Of a stretch of DNA of 32,219 nucleotides, positions 1-9,149 are shown piece by piece. Source of the DNA: Flammeovirgaceae bacterium UBA5008. Its GTDB lineage: Bacteria; Bacteroidota; Bacteroidia; Cytophagales; Cyclobacteriaceae. The notes under the pieces are model-generated. The model saw only the letters and a list, made by a program, of their open reading frames with translations, was not told where the DNA came from and made no database searches. Position 1 is the stretch's first letter; every line of letters begins with the position of its first letter. The DNA is taken from assembly GCA_002398365.1 (NCBI GenBank), contig DGYK01000024.1, positions 464-32,682 of the forward strand, read 5' to 3'. A program made the position numbers and the translations under genes.

Positions 1-2075
1 GTATTCCCATTGAACCACTGAAACGCAAACGTCTCGCCTACCAAACCATTCGTAACACTCGATGCAATCTGACCATTGGCCGCACCTCCAACACAATTCG
101 TGGATGCTGTTATTACATTTGATATCGCAGGCAAAACCTGTATGTTCTTAATCTCTACCGTCTCCGGATTTGAAGTACAATTCAATCGGTTATTGGTTAC
201 TGTAGCCGTGTAAAATCCTCCATTCCGATTCGTTAATGTCGAACTCGTCTGGCCAGCAATAATCGAACCCATTGTATTACCTGTGCTCCAGGCATACGTA
301 TACGTGTCGCCTCCTACCGCATTTGCATCCGTCAACACATCTTGCAACGCACTTCCGTTAAAGCCTTTCGCTACATCGCAAATCGAGTTAGGGGTGCTCT
401 TTAACGTGAGAACCGGCAATACTTTTGAATCACCAACTAAAACAGTCGCTGTGTTTTGGCATCCCGTTGTTTTGTCGGTAACCAATACTGTGAAGTTACT
501 GCTAACACCACCTTTCAAGTTTTGAAGTTTAGGATTTGTTTGTCCTGCGATCACTGTGGTCGTTCCGATTCCAGTGTGCCACTGGTAAGTAAAATTGGTA
601 GTTGCACCAACATTAACCGTATTGACTTTTGTTACCTCGGCAGATCCGTCTCCGGTAGGTCCTGCATCGCAATTATGCGAAGGAGATTGTGAAGTAATCA
701 AAGTTGGTAAGGTTGGAGTATTCGAAACCAATGCAGTTGCAGGAGCTGCTGCACATCCCTCGGTTGTTTTAGTAACCACTAGTGTATAGTTACCACCATT
801 CAGTTGATTAATGTTTTTTGAGTTTGCACCTGCTATTACTGGATCGGTTGGTAATGAACCATTGTGCCAAACTAGTTGGAATGGAGTAAAGTCGGTTACT
901 GTTGATCCATTATACGTAATATTAGCAGTTACGGATCCTGTGAATGCACTTGTTCCTTTCGTTGGATCACAAACCGCGTTAGGTGATGGCGTTAATGTAA
1001 CTACAGGATATACAAGAGTTTGGGTAATTGTTGCTTCAGCCGTTGCAAAACAACCAGTGGTTGTATTGGTAGCTTTTACTGTATAAACTCCAGCAGCCAA
1101 ATTAGTAGGTCCAGTAACTGCGTCAGCTGGAGCCGTACTTTGCCCTTTGAACCACGCAAAAGTAAACCCAACTGTAACCCCACCAACATCTGCAGTAGCA
1201 GAACCATTCGGTGTTAGCGGATTACAACTTGTTTGTGGAGAAAGTTGAGCAGCTGTAACCGTAAATGGTGGCGGAGTATTTACATTCACTGTTACAGGAG
1301 CTGATTTACAACCTGAAGCCGTTTCGGTGGCAATAACTGTATAGGCTCCTGCCGGAATTGAACTATACGTGGCGCCTGTGAAATCGGCTGTTGGTTTGGC
1401 TGCGGCACCATTGTACCAACTGAATGTATACCCAATGGTTATACCACCTACAGTAGCCGATGCGCTGCCCGAATTTGCTGGCACGCATAGAGCATTGGTC
1501 GTTGATGCTGATGCAACCGGTGTGACAGTAATATCTGGCACAGCCAACGAAGATACCACCTGACAACCAGAAAAATTATCTGTAACAAGTACGGTGTATG
1601 TTTTACCTCCTTTTAAGTTTGATGCAATGTTTCCTGTTGCTATTTCAGGTGATGTAAATATATCATTCCCCTCATACCATTTAAAGGTATAATTGATAAT
1701 AGGGTCTCCACCATTAACCACTGCATGGAATTGTCCATTAGGAACACCGCAACTACTGTTTGCTTTATCAACAACAATTGCAACCGTGAGCGGTGCTTTA
1801 TCTACCCGGTTAATTACTACGGTCGCGGTATCTGAATTACAACCTAGTACTTTATTTTTAGCAAAAACTTTATATGTTCCTGCTGCTAAGGCCGTGTAGG
1901 CTACGCCTGTAAAATTGGGAGCACCTGCAACCGTACCGTTAAACCAAAAGAAGTCATAGTCTACCGTATTTTCTACCCCTCCAACCAGCACAAAAGCTCG
2001 AGCTGCCCCATTATCAGGTACGGTTGCACCTAAACACTTGATGTTATCAGCTACTTTTAATGCCGTAACTTTTAC
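1..2075 (-). repeat. Seven and a partial eighth SprB-like protein repeats (about 86 residues each)
   Basis: In the left-edge surface protein, units begin near residue 690 (about 2075) and recur about every 86 residues to the window edge. Each unit has an early Cys in a C-[NDV]-x-x-x-G-x-[AG] context, a central W-[FYH]-[NKE]-G motif, an xGG-x-[YF]-T-V strand and a late Cys in a T-x-GC context, suggesting one disulfide per Ig-like unit. The consensus resembles the SprB repeat of gliding adhesins. The count is by eye, and more units probably lie beyond base 1. Confidence 0.75.
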
Positions 2076-4145
2076 AGACTTGGGGAGAATATCAGCGTCT
2101 ATTACGTTATCATAACTACATTCAATAATGCTTGTATTGGGCAACACTATTGGCGTAGGGACTGAGGTGCCTGCATCGTTCAACGAGATAAACAATTTGA
2201 AAGCCCCACCAGTGCCTGTGACCGTTAAATTTGTGAATGTTTGTGTTTGTCCTTTGGCTAAATTCACATTTACACTAACCGTATTTAGTTTAACTGCGCC
2301 AGCCAATCGAGGGTCTCCTTTGTAAAATGTAACGGGGACAGCACCGATCATAGTGACGTCTCCAATATTTTGAACTCCCATCGTGACCGTAAAATCCTTA
2401 TCTGGGCAAGTAGGTTGATTGACTTTAAATAGCGTTTTGACATTGATTAAATCTGGAGATGCATACGTGGGGCACCCGCGAGTATCGAGAAAAGGTGTTT
2501 GATTTAAGAAGGTATTAAGTGGGCGATTGGGGCCTTGGGTACATGTACCATTCGACCATATTAAATGGTGTTTTTGAACTACCTTCGGAATAGTCAAATC
2601 ATCATTAACATTCACATTGAAATACGCATGTTGATTCCATAGTTTGCGAGATGGCACCCAAGGCAACGAGGCTGATTCAAATACGCGGACATGTGAATTA
2701 ACCGAGTATGAAAGGTTGCAAAAATTACTCCAGGCTAGTTTATCATCAAACCCGCATGTAACACATAATTCAGTAGACCCATCACCATTGATATCTGCTA
2801 CAATAGGATACTCAACGTTTGTGCGTGCAATACATTGTTGTTGGGTATTGATCGATCCATCTTTTCCATTGATGATATATAAAAATTGTTCATCCCGATA
2901 AACCACCTCAGCGGCACCATCTCCATTAAAGTCATAAACAGTAGACCCTGTGTATCCAGAAGTTTCTTCGTTTACAACTACGCGCCATTTTAAATTCCAG
3001 TTTTCATCTAAGGCATATAAGTATTTACCCGACACATAGGATGCATTTAACTTTCCATCATCATCAATATCCGCAATATTGACGCGACCTGTTCCGTTCT
3101 GCCAACCATTTTTGTAATAAGTACCAGAGGTATTGGAACAACCCGCAATAAACACGGTACTAGCAATCTTATCTATGTATTTTTTTATAACATTATTTTT
3201 TACATCCCAGAAAAACAAAGTTGTGTTAGCATCGGGAGCCCCATCAGATCCGGAAGCTATTACATCCAAGCTTCCATCTAAGTTATAGTCGGCAACACTT
3301 GTGGAGGTATGTGTCTGGCGAATAAAAAAACTGGGAACATTTTTCTGAAGTGTAAGACTTCCTGAATTTAGTGTTCGGGTTCCAAGATTGACGGAGTAAA
3401 TATTACAACCAGATATCAATTCAAGTTTATTGTCGTTATTCAAAATATCTACTGCTACCGGTTGTCCAGCTGCATTTGAAGAATTCACTCCTTTTACTAT
3501 TCTTATACCTGTTTGAGCATCCAATATTTCATCTCGGCAATAAATCTCTGCCTTACCATCACCATCAAAATCTGCAATACCGAATTGAGCAGGAGATGCA
3601 TTTAATGTTGTGCTCTTCCATAAAAGGTTCAGGTTACAATCGTACGCGTAAATGTTAGTTCCACCTGACACAAAAATCTGTCCGCAGTTGGTATTGTTAA
3701 TGTTAGCTATCGCTATTTCTCTATCCAAGGAAAAACCTGTCTTCAAAGATTTTTTAGTAGTTCCTGTTTTTCCATCCAGCACGTAAATGAAATCGTTCTC
3801 AATTTCTGTTACCACTACTTCCGGAATCCCATCTCTATTCAAATCACCAACTGAAGCACGATTTAAGTGATTGGTCGTTTTATTAGCCGAACCCCATAAC
3901 AACTTCATGGAAAATTTTGGAAATGCAGTGGGTTTTGCCTGGCAGAAAATATCATTACCAAAATAGTTACCATCGCATAATGAATTCGCGGAACAATCGC
4001 TATCAAAACAATCGATAAAACCATCACTATCGTCATCTTTTCCGTTGTTACAAATCTCTTGAGCCATGACAGAAGTAAATCCCATCATTAGCAAGAATAA
4101 AAGCAACAGGGGTTTTCTAAAGCAATTTGAATTGGGGATATTCAT
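1..4145 (-). CDS. VCBS/FG-GAP and SprB-like repeat surface protein, 3' end off the left edge
   Basis: Reading the minus strand from an ATG at 4145 gives an uninterrupted frame to base 1 (1381 codons, no stop), so the C-terminus is outside the window. Residues 1-29 form a signal peptide ending in VMAQ. An Asp-rich metal-binding-type stretch follows (NGKDDDSDGFIDCFDSDC, about 34-51). Residues about 85-545 hold at least six VCBS/FG-GAP motifs of the D-x-[ND]-x-DG type, such as DLNRDGIPE, DFDGDGKAE and DFNGDGAAE, expected to form a calcium-binding beta-propeller. After that comes an R-x-LWNQHAY / VNDDLTIP segment often seen in Bacteroidota surface proteins. From about residue 690 there are seven complete and one partial SprB-like repeats of about 86 residues, each with a first Cys, [FY]-x-W-[FYH]-x-G and a second Cys after xG-x-[YF]-T-V. 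The start is 20 nt after the upstream stop, so it is probably co-transcribed. A T9SS sorting domain beyond the edge is likely but unseen. Confidence 0.93.
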   Translation of the reverse strand, partial: MNIPNSNCFRKPLLLLFLLMMGFTSVMAQEICNNGKDDDSDGFIDCFDSDCSANSLCDGNYFGNDIFCQAKPTAFPKFSMKLLWGSANKTTNHLNRASVGDLNRDGIPEVVVTEIENDFIYVLDGKTGTTKKSLKTGFSLDREIAIANINNTNCGQIFVSGGTNIYAYDCNLNLLWKSTTLNASPAQFGIADFDGDGKAEIYCRDEILDAQTGIRIVKGVNSSNAAGQPVAVDILNNDNKLELISGCNIYSVNLGTRTLNSGSLTLQKNVPSFFIRQTHTSTSVADYNLDGSLDVIASGSDGAPDANTTLFFWDVKNNVIKKYIDKIASTVFIAGCSNTSGTYYKNGWQNGTGRVNIADIDDDGKLNASYVSGKYLYALDENWNLKWRVVVNEETSGYTGSTVYDFNGDGAAEVVYRDEQFLYIINGKDGSINTQQQCIARTNVEYPIVADINGDGSTELCVTCGFDDKLAWSNFCNLSYSVNSHVRVFESASLPWVPSRKLWNQHAYFNVNVNDDLTIPKVVQKHHLIWSNGTCTQGPNRPLNTFLNQTPFLDTRGCPTYASPDLINVKTLFKVNQPTCPDKDFTVTMGVQNIGDVTMIGAVPVTFYKGDPRLAGAVKLNTVSVNVNLAKGQTQTFTNLTVTGTGGAFKLFISLNDAGTSVPTPIVLPNTSIIECSYDNVIDADILPKSVKVTALKVADNIKCLGATVPDNGAARAFVLVGGVENTVDYDFFWFNGTVAGAPNFTGVAYTALAAGTYKVFAKNKVLGCNSDTATVVINRVDKAPLTVAIVVDKANSSCGVPNGQFHAVVNGGDPIINYTFKWYEGNDIFTSPEIATGNIASNLKGGKTYTVLVTDNFSGCQVVSSLAVPDITVTPVASASTTNALCVPANSGSASATVGGITIGYTFSWYNGAAAKPTADFTGATYSSIPAGAYTVIATETASGCKSAPVTVNVNTPPPFTVTAAQLSPQTSCNPLTPNGSATADVGGVTVGFTFAWFKGQSTAPADAVTGPTNLAAGVYTVKATNTTTGCFATAEATITQTLVYPVVTLTPSPNAVCDPTKGTSAFTGSVTANITYNGSTVTDFTPFQLVWHNGSLPTDPVIAGANSKNINQLNGGNYTLVVTKTTEGCAAAPATALVSNTPTLPTLITSQSPSHNCDAGPTGDGSAEVTKVNTVNVGATTNFTYQWHTGIGTTTVIAGQTNPKLQNLKGGVSSNFTVLVTDKTTGCQNTATVLVGDSKVLPVLTLKSTPNSICDVAKGFNGSALQDVLTDANAVGGDTYTYAWSTGNTMGSIIAGQTSSTLTNRNGGFYTATVTNNRLNCTSNPETVEIKNIQVLPAISNVITASTNCVGGAANGQIASSVTNGLVGETFAFQWFNGN

Positions 4146-4165
4146 TTCTTGTGTTTTCAACTAGT

Positions 4166-7100
4166 TTATCGAATTAAATTTACACTACCAGCTACATAGT
4201 CTCCCGAGGAATCATCGCATCGAAGAATGTAATAATACACTCCGGCTGGTAATAATTTACCGCTCGTGGTTGTACCTTTCCAATCATTCAAATACGGTTT
4301 TGCCTCGTACACTTTAAAGCCATGTTCATCATAGATTGTAACACCACATTGCGGAAGGCTCTCTGCATTTTTTACCACCCACGTGTCATTTTGTGTGTCC
4401 ACCAAATCCGGTGAAAGTATGTTAGAAGCTACTAATGAGTTAAGGGCGTTATCTTGAATTACAGCAAGCTGTAATGTACCCTCGCCTACACAACCATTGG
4501 CATCCTTGCCTTTTACTTTGTAGGTGGTTGATATTAATGGAGTGGCAATCGGATTTGAAATCAATGCATTATCTAAATCTGCAGAAGGCGTCCATGTATA
4601 ATCCAACAAACCCGATGCAGTAAGCTGAGATGTTTCGCCCGCTCGAATCGCTGTTGGGTTAGCGGAAACAACAACAGATGGGCCATTGAATTTTACGATA
4701 GGCTTAGTTGCTTTTATCTTACATGTTCCAAACATAACTTCAATCGAAGCATCTCCACCTGTCTTATAGTACGAGAAAGTAGTTGTTTTACCATTGCTCC
4801 ATAAGTAGGAATCAAAGGCTCCTGCCACTTCCAACTTCAAACTGTCGGTTGGGCAGAAACTGTAGATTCCATTTGCATTCGTAATGGTAAGCGCTGGTGC
4901 TGACTGTACTGCGACTCCTTTTTGTTTAGAGGCCGTACAACCTGCTGTGCCATACAAAATGGTTAGCTTTGGATTAAATGTTTGCGCGGCTGAATAGGCA
5001 TGAGTCGCATTTTTAGTAGCAGCCGATGACGCATCTCCAAAATCCCATGCGTATTGAACATCCAAACCGGTTGGATCCGGATCAATAACAGATTGATCGG
5101 TAAAATCAAGTACTTGTCCGATACAAGCTGTAGCCGGAACCGAAAAATCAACTACAGGATTTTTGGCAATACGGACTTGCTTTGACAGTGTTTGAACTGC
5201 TGGACAAGTAGGATTAGCAATGGAGCGAAGTTTTACTAAATAGCTTCCGGTAGCAGAGGCAAGAAACGTTGAATTAGTTGCACCCGATATATCTCCGGTG
5301 GCTTGTTCTGCCCATTGGAATGTATATCCACTTGGAGAGGGTGAAATGGAGTATTGCTTGGTTTGCCCTTCACAAATAATTTGAGAACCGATATAGAAAA
5401 CACTCGCATCCGGAATGACAACTGCGTCCACAATCACTGTAGCAGTTTGGGTTTTGCACGTTCCTACCATGATATCGACAGAATACTTTCCAGCCTGATT
5501 CGGTTGAAAGTTAGGGCTACTTACTGTTCTACCCATCATACTAAAGGCATTCGGTCCGGTCCAGATGTAATTTGTTGCTCCTACATCATTCACAGATAAA
5601 TTCAATGTGCCACCAATGCAAACCGGAGTAACTGGTACAGGTGTAGCGGCTCCCAATGGTGCTCCCGCAACAACCGAGATGGATACTGGAGTTGACGTTT
5701 TGCTACAAGCGCCATTGGTCAATGTAATTGTATAGAGTCCGGTTGCGGTAGCATCGATAAAGGTATTGGTACCCGGGGCGCCCAAAGAAACTCCATCTTT
5801 GAACCACTCGTAGGTGGAACTAATGCTGGTAGAAGCAGTGATACGCTGTGTTACTCCACTACAGATAGTAATAGGGCCTGCAGGTGAAAGTGTTGGAAGT
5901 ACGCAATTCAAATTTTTAAAAACAGAAACCTTAGAAGCAGGGACACCTAAATTATTATCATCAATACTAGTAAAAGTAATATCCGGACGACCATCTATAT
6001 CTGCGTCTGCAATTCTCACATGCCGATTAATGAATGTCGTTGGGATAGTTTGCAACTGAAAAGAAAAGCTTCCGGAGGTGCTTTGATTGTTTAAAATAGT
6101 TACTGCTTTTTGAGTGATGGAGGCAACTACAATGTCGGCCTTTCCATCCCCGTCCATATCACCAAAATCAATTCCCCAGGGACGCGCGTTGGCAGCTACT
6201 GAAACTGGGGCTGCAAATTGAATGGCCGAGGTTGTGCTTTGATTGGCGAACACAAAAACACTCGAAGCTAAAAGACCGGTAGCAGCCAAATCAAGTTTTG
6301 AATCACCATCCAGATCGCCAAGCTTAAGGTTGGAAATCGTTGTTGAGGCCACTATCTCAATTGAAGCTGTCAATTTGATTGTACCGGGCGTACTTTGATT
6401 TTTTAAAACGAATATCTTTCCTGACGGGCTAAGAAACTCGCTGGTGATTACTTCAGGCAACGCATCACCATCTAGGTCATCTATGGCAATTCCATCGGTA
6501 ACTGATGTACTGTTTACGGTAACGATGGCTGGGGTGCCCATTTGAATCGTAGCAATAGAGCTCTGATTTGGCACAATAAAGATTCGATTGAAAGCGTGAT
6601 CTGTAACCACTAAATCCGGTTTCCCGTCTAAATCGAGGTCACGAATGCCAATCATACTTAATTTACCTCCAGAAAGCGAAATAGAGGTGGGAGCTGAAAA
6701 GGCAATTGATCCAATTGTACTATTGTTTCTGAAAATAAAAACACGAGGTCCGTTCAACTCTGAAACCAGTATTTCCGGCTTGGCGTCTCCGTTTAAATCA
6801 GCAGCAGAAACATGCAATGTTTTGGCAGCAGGTGTCAAAATCGATTTTGTATAGGATATGGTACCCGTTGTGCTCGTATTGAGAAAAACCGCGATATTAT
6901 TCGAGTTATCATTGGCAGTTGCAACGTCTTGCTTTCCATCACCATCAAAATCTGCAATAGCTAAATCGTATAAGCCACTTTCAGAATTGAAATCATTTTG
7001 TGTTGAAATTTGACTCGTATTAAATGGATTGGTCCCTCCAAAACTGATAAAAAATGGATTTTTGGAATACCCGGATAAACCGTTGGTTGTATTGAGAACT

Positions 7101-7357
7101 CCAATGTGATCAAATGCGGCTCCGGCAGGCACAGGCACTTCTATTAGTTGATCAGTAATCGTTTGGGGAGTGGCGCTTACATTTCCGAAAATGACTTTTA
7201 TTGCTGCCGGATTGGTTCCGAAATTAATACCTTGAACGGTAATGGTTTCCTGAGCTCTGGCTGATTTTTTATCAACCACATTAACATACGGGGCTTGTCC
7301 GAACGATTCGGAAAGAGCAAACATTGCCAATATAAAAAAAGACCTTGTTACCTTCAT
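4166..7357 (-). CDS. TIG / seven-VCBS-repeat / Ig-PKD surface protein with atypical type B sorting domain
   Basis: A 1063-residue secreted protein. Residues 1-20 are a signal peptide (cleavage near SFG-QA). Residues about 23-105 form an IPT/TIG Ig-like domain (ITVQGINFGTNP). Residues about 130-460 contain seven VCBS/FG-GAP motifs (DFDGDGKQD, DLNGDAKPE, DLDLDGKPD, DLDGDALPE, DLDGDSKLD, DMDGDGKAD, DADIDGRPD), the number needed for one seven-bladed propeller, with N-x-S-T-x-G linkers between them. Residues about 475-950 are Ig/PKD-like, including a clear PKD motif (YAWDFGDASS). The last 95 residues align with the type B T9SS sorting domain (VTIYDEHGFKVYE, LLPAGVYYYILR, terminal NLIR), but IYDRWG has become IYDEHG and GWDG has become DWKG. 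It lies 22 nt after the SPOR-fused PorP gene and 20 nt before the next surface protein, so the three probably form one operon. Ligand unknown. Confidence 0.95.
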   Translation of the reverse strand: MKVTRSFFILAMFALSESFGQAPYVNVVDKKSARAQETITVQGINFGTNPAAIKVIFGNVSATPQTITDQLIEVPVPAGAAFDHIGVLNTTNGLSGYSKNPFFISFGGTNPFNTSQISTQNDFNSESGLYDLAIADFDGDGKQDVATANDNSNNIAVFLNTSTTGTISYTKSILTPAAKTLHVSAADLNGDAKPEILVSELNGPRVFIFRNNSTIGSIAFSAPTSISLSGGKLSMIGIRDLDLDGKPDLVVTDHAFNRIFIVPNQSSIATIQMGTPAIVTVNSTSVTDGIAIDDLDGDALPEVITSEFLSPSGKIFVLKNQSTPGTIKLTASIEIVASTTISNLKLGDLDGDSKLDLAATGLLASSVFVFANQSTTSAIQFAAPVSVAANARPWGIDFGDMDGDGKADIVVASITQKAVTILNNQSTSGSFSFQLQTIPTTFINRHVRIADADIDGRPDITFTSIDDNNLGVPASKVSVFKNLNCVLPTLSPAGPITICSGVTQRITASTSISSTYEWFKDGVSLGAPGTNTFIDATATGLYTITLTNGACSKTSTPVSISVVAGAPLGAATPVPVTPVCIGGTLNLSVNDVGATNYIWTGPNAFSMMGRTVSSPNFQPNQAGKYSVDIMVGTCKTQTATVIVDAVVIPDASVFYIGSQIICEGQTKQYSISPSPSGYTFQWAEQATGDISGATNSTFLASATGSYLVKLRSIANPTCPAVQTLSKQVRIAKNPVVDFSVPATACIGQVLDFTDQSVIDPDPTGLDVQYAWDFGDASSAATKNATHAYSAAQTFNPKLTILYGTAGCTASKQKGVAVQSAPALTITNANGIYSFCPTDSLKLEVAGAFDSYLWSNGKTTTFSYYKTGGDASIEVMFGTCKIKATKPIVKFNGPSVVVSANPTAIRAGETSQLTASGLLDYTWTPSADLDNALISNPIATPLISTTYKVKGKDANGCVGEGTLQLAVIQDNALNSLVASNILSPDLVDTQNDTWVVKNAESLPQCGVTIYDEHGFKVYEAKPYLNDWKGTTTSGKLLPAGVYYYILRCDDSSGDYVAGSVNLIR
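5910..6990 (-). repeat. Seven VCBS/FG-GAP repeats (predicted seven-bladed propeller)
   Basis: Seven D-x-[DN]-x-D-[GA]-x-x-[DE] motifs spaced about 53 residues apart in the 1063-residue protein. They are separated by a conserved [VI]-x-x-N-x-S-[TS]-x-[GAS]-x-[IF] segment. The number and spacing fit a complete integrin-alpha-like beta-propeller with one calcium loop per blade; the fold is inferred from the family. Confidence 0.8.
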
Positions 7358-7379
7358 AGATTTACCTGATACTTAATCA

Positions 7380-8963
7380 TCATTCCTGAACAGTCAGTAA
7401 CCAAACATCTTTAAATATCTTATTCTTTTGCAACTCATCTCGTTCCTGACGCGCGACCGGTATTTCCTTTTCCTCGGCCACAAATACATACCAGAGATTT
7501 CGAGCGGATAAGTGCCCAAAATCAGCCTCATATCCCAAAGCCTTTAACTTCGCAACATAATGCTCCGCATTGGCCCTGCTTTGGAATGCACCGGCAATCA
7601 CATAGGTAGCCAACTCTAATTCCTCATGATGATTTCCTTTTTTGACGAAATCATGGCGTTGGTTAACCGGATGTTCGTGCGCATCATCGTGTTTGCCATC
7701 TGTATGATCGTCCAAATGCTGATCTAGCTGTTTCCGCTCTTCAGCATGTACTTCTGCCGAAACGGACGGAGTATTGGCTGTTGTGTTAGCTGGTGGGGGC
7801 TGATTGGCCGGTGGCGTAATTACTGCCGGTTTTTGAACTACCGGATTAGTCGGATTTGTTTTAGCTGGTTCTACCCCAATTTTAGGTGGTTCCTTCTTAA
7901 ATCGAGCCTGATGATTTGCTGATGTATCAATCTTTTGAGTTGGTTTTTTAGCTGCAACGCGTACCGGATTTGCTTTGATTTTACTTAAAGGCGGAGCCGG
8001 CTTTTTATCTCTGAACTTGCTTTCCTTGCCAAATTGCATTGAAAGCATAATTTCATGAGTTTTTAATGGCAAGTCGCCTCCTAGCCCTGTCTCGTAAAAA
8101 TATCCAAAGGAAAGATCCTTGGTGTGTACTCCAATACCTGGTATAATGCCCGCATATTGTCTATACGTTCCTGAAAGCCAGATATTAGCATTAAAGTTAT
8201 ACTTTGCAGTAGCTTCAAATAATCCACCAATAGAAGAATATCTGTAAATAGCGAAAGCCTCTAAAGGCATGTTCGTTTTCTTCTTCTTCTTTACAAAAAG
8301 CTTCTCCTGTCCTTTTTTGATGACTTTTGGATTGGGGTCCCAGCGGCTGAAGGAGGCCGTTAGAATCACATTGTCAAAATAGGAAAACGTGAAATTCGCA
8401 TCCAAACTGCTGTTACTAATTAGTTTGGGAAGTACGAGGCCCAGATTGAGCCCATTGGTATTCTTGTAATACATACCAAAAGAAGCACTGGGTGTAAATG
8501 AACTTGCCACATTTGCCAAAGCTGGGTCGGTTGATGCGATGTCTTTGGTATTCAAGGAATTTGACAAAAAGCCACCAGAGAGGCCAAAATACAATCGAGA
8601 AGTTTTATCTAGAGGAACACCATAGGCATAGGCAAGCGACACTTCCGATGAACTTAAAAAACCTCGATTGAAGGAACTTGCTCGGAAACCAATACCCGCC
8701 CTGCGTTCGTTGAGCAAAGTGGAAACGGAAAGGTTAAGAATAGTTGGTGAGCCGGGAATTTCTATCCATTGTTTTCGATAAGCAGCATTTGCCTGTATAC
8801 GTTCTGTAGCTGCAGCGGCAGGATTATAGGTAAATGGATTTAAAAAATAACCGTTATAAATAGGGTAATTTTGCCCTTTTAGCCCAAACGATGTGAGTAA
8901 AAAAATAAAAAATAGCCCGCTAATAAGCTTCACTGGAATTTTAGGTTTGGGTACATTTTTCAA
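7380..8963 (-). CDS. PorP/SprF-family outer-membrane protein fused to a C-terminal SPOR domain
   Basis: The N-terminal part (about 30-310) is PorP/SprF-like: YPIYNGYFLNPFTYNPAAAA after a hydrophobic signal, then alternating beta strands (AGIGFRASSFNRGF, RLYFGLSGGFLS). A Pro/Lys/Thr-rich linker (about 315-400) leads to a His-rich stretch (405-445, nine His in 41 residues) and then a SPOR domain (about 449-527; YVIAGAFQSRANAEHYVAKL, LKALGYEADF, WYVFVAEE). PorP/SprF proteins work with T9SS export of type B substrates; SPOR domains bind denuded peptidoglycan glycans, so the fusion should tether a barrel to the cell wall. At 527 residues it is well above the usual 300-350. The start is uncertain: TTG at 8963 follows an in-frame TAA four codons upstream and no ATG is available; GTG at 8933 would give a cleaner signal peptide (KLISGLFFIFLLTSFG). 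The 1063-residue surface protein follows 22 nt downstream. Confidence 0.92.
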   Translation of the reverse strand: MKNVPKPKIPVKLISGLFFIFLLTSFGLKGQNYPIYNGYFLNPFTYNPAAAATERIQANAAYRKQWIEIPGSPTILNLSVSTLLNERRAGIGFRASSFNRGFLSSSEVSLAYAYGVPLDKTSRLYFGLSGGFLSNSLNTKDIASTDPALANVASSFTPSASFGMYYKNTNGLNLGLVLPKLISNSSLDANFTFSYFDNVILTASFSRWDPNPKVIKKGQEKLFVKKKKKTNMPLEAFAIYRYSSIGGLFEATAKYNFNANIWLSGTYRQYAGIIPGIGVHTKDLSFGYFYETGLGGDLPLKTHEIMLSMQFGKESKFRDKKPAPPLSKIKANPVRVAAKKPTQKIDTSANHQARFKKEPPKIGVEPAKTNPTNPVVQKPAVITPPANQPPPANTTANTPSVSAEVHAEERKQLDQHLDDHTDGKHDDAHEHPVNQRHDFVKKGNHHEELELATYVIAGAFQSRANAEHYVAKLKALGYEADFGHLSARNLWYVFVAEEKEIPVARQERDELQKNKIFKDVWLLTVQE

Positions 8964-9149
8964 CCATGCAACTTAATAATTCTTCAATTAATTTGTGCAA
9001 GATATTCGATGAAGGGTTGTGAGTTAATTTAAAATAAATCAACAGTTAATCGGTTACCTTTTAGATAGTATTGTTTTAAATTCCGCTAACGCACTTTTTT
9101 GTTCTACCAATTTTTTCGATTATCATTGTCAGTTGATGGCAAAAATGAA
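8964..9149. promoter_or_regulatory. Divergent intergenic spacer (PorP-SPOR gene versus beta-barrel gene)
   Basis: An AT-rich 186-nt gap between divergently transcribed genes, so promoters for both directions are expected here. I found only weak matches to the Bacteroidota -7 element TAnnTTTG: TAGTATTG at 9066-9073 on plus and TATCTTGC near 9000 on minus. Neither has a well-spaced TTG at -33. No hairpin or small gene is evident. Confidence 0.4.

Noticed and set aside
9099..9149. TTG-initiated N-terminal extension of the plus-strand barrel gene
   Set aside because: It would place 17 residues before a normal signal peptide; the ATG at 9150 is the natural start.
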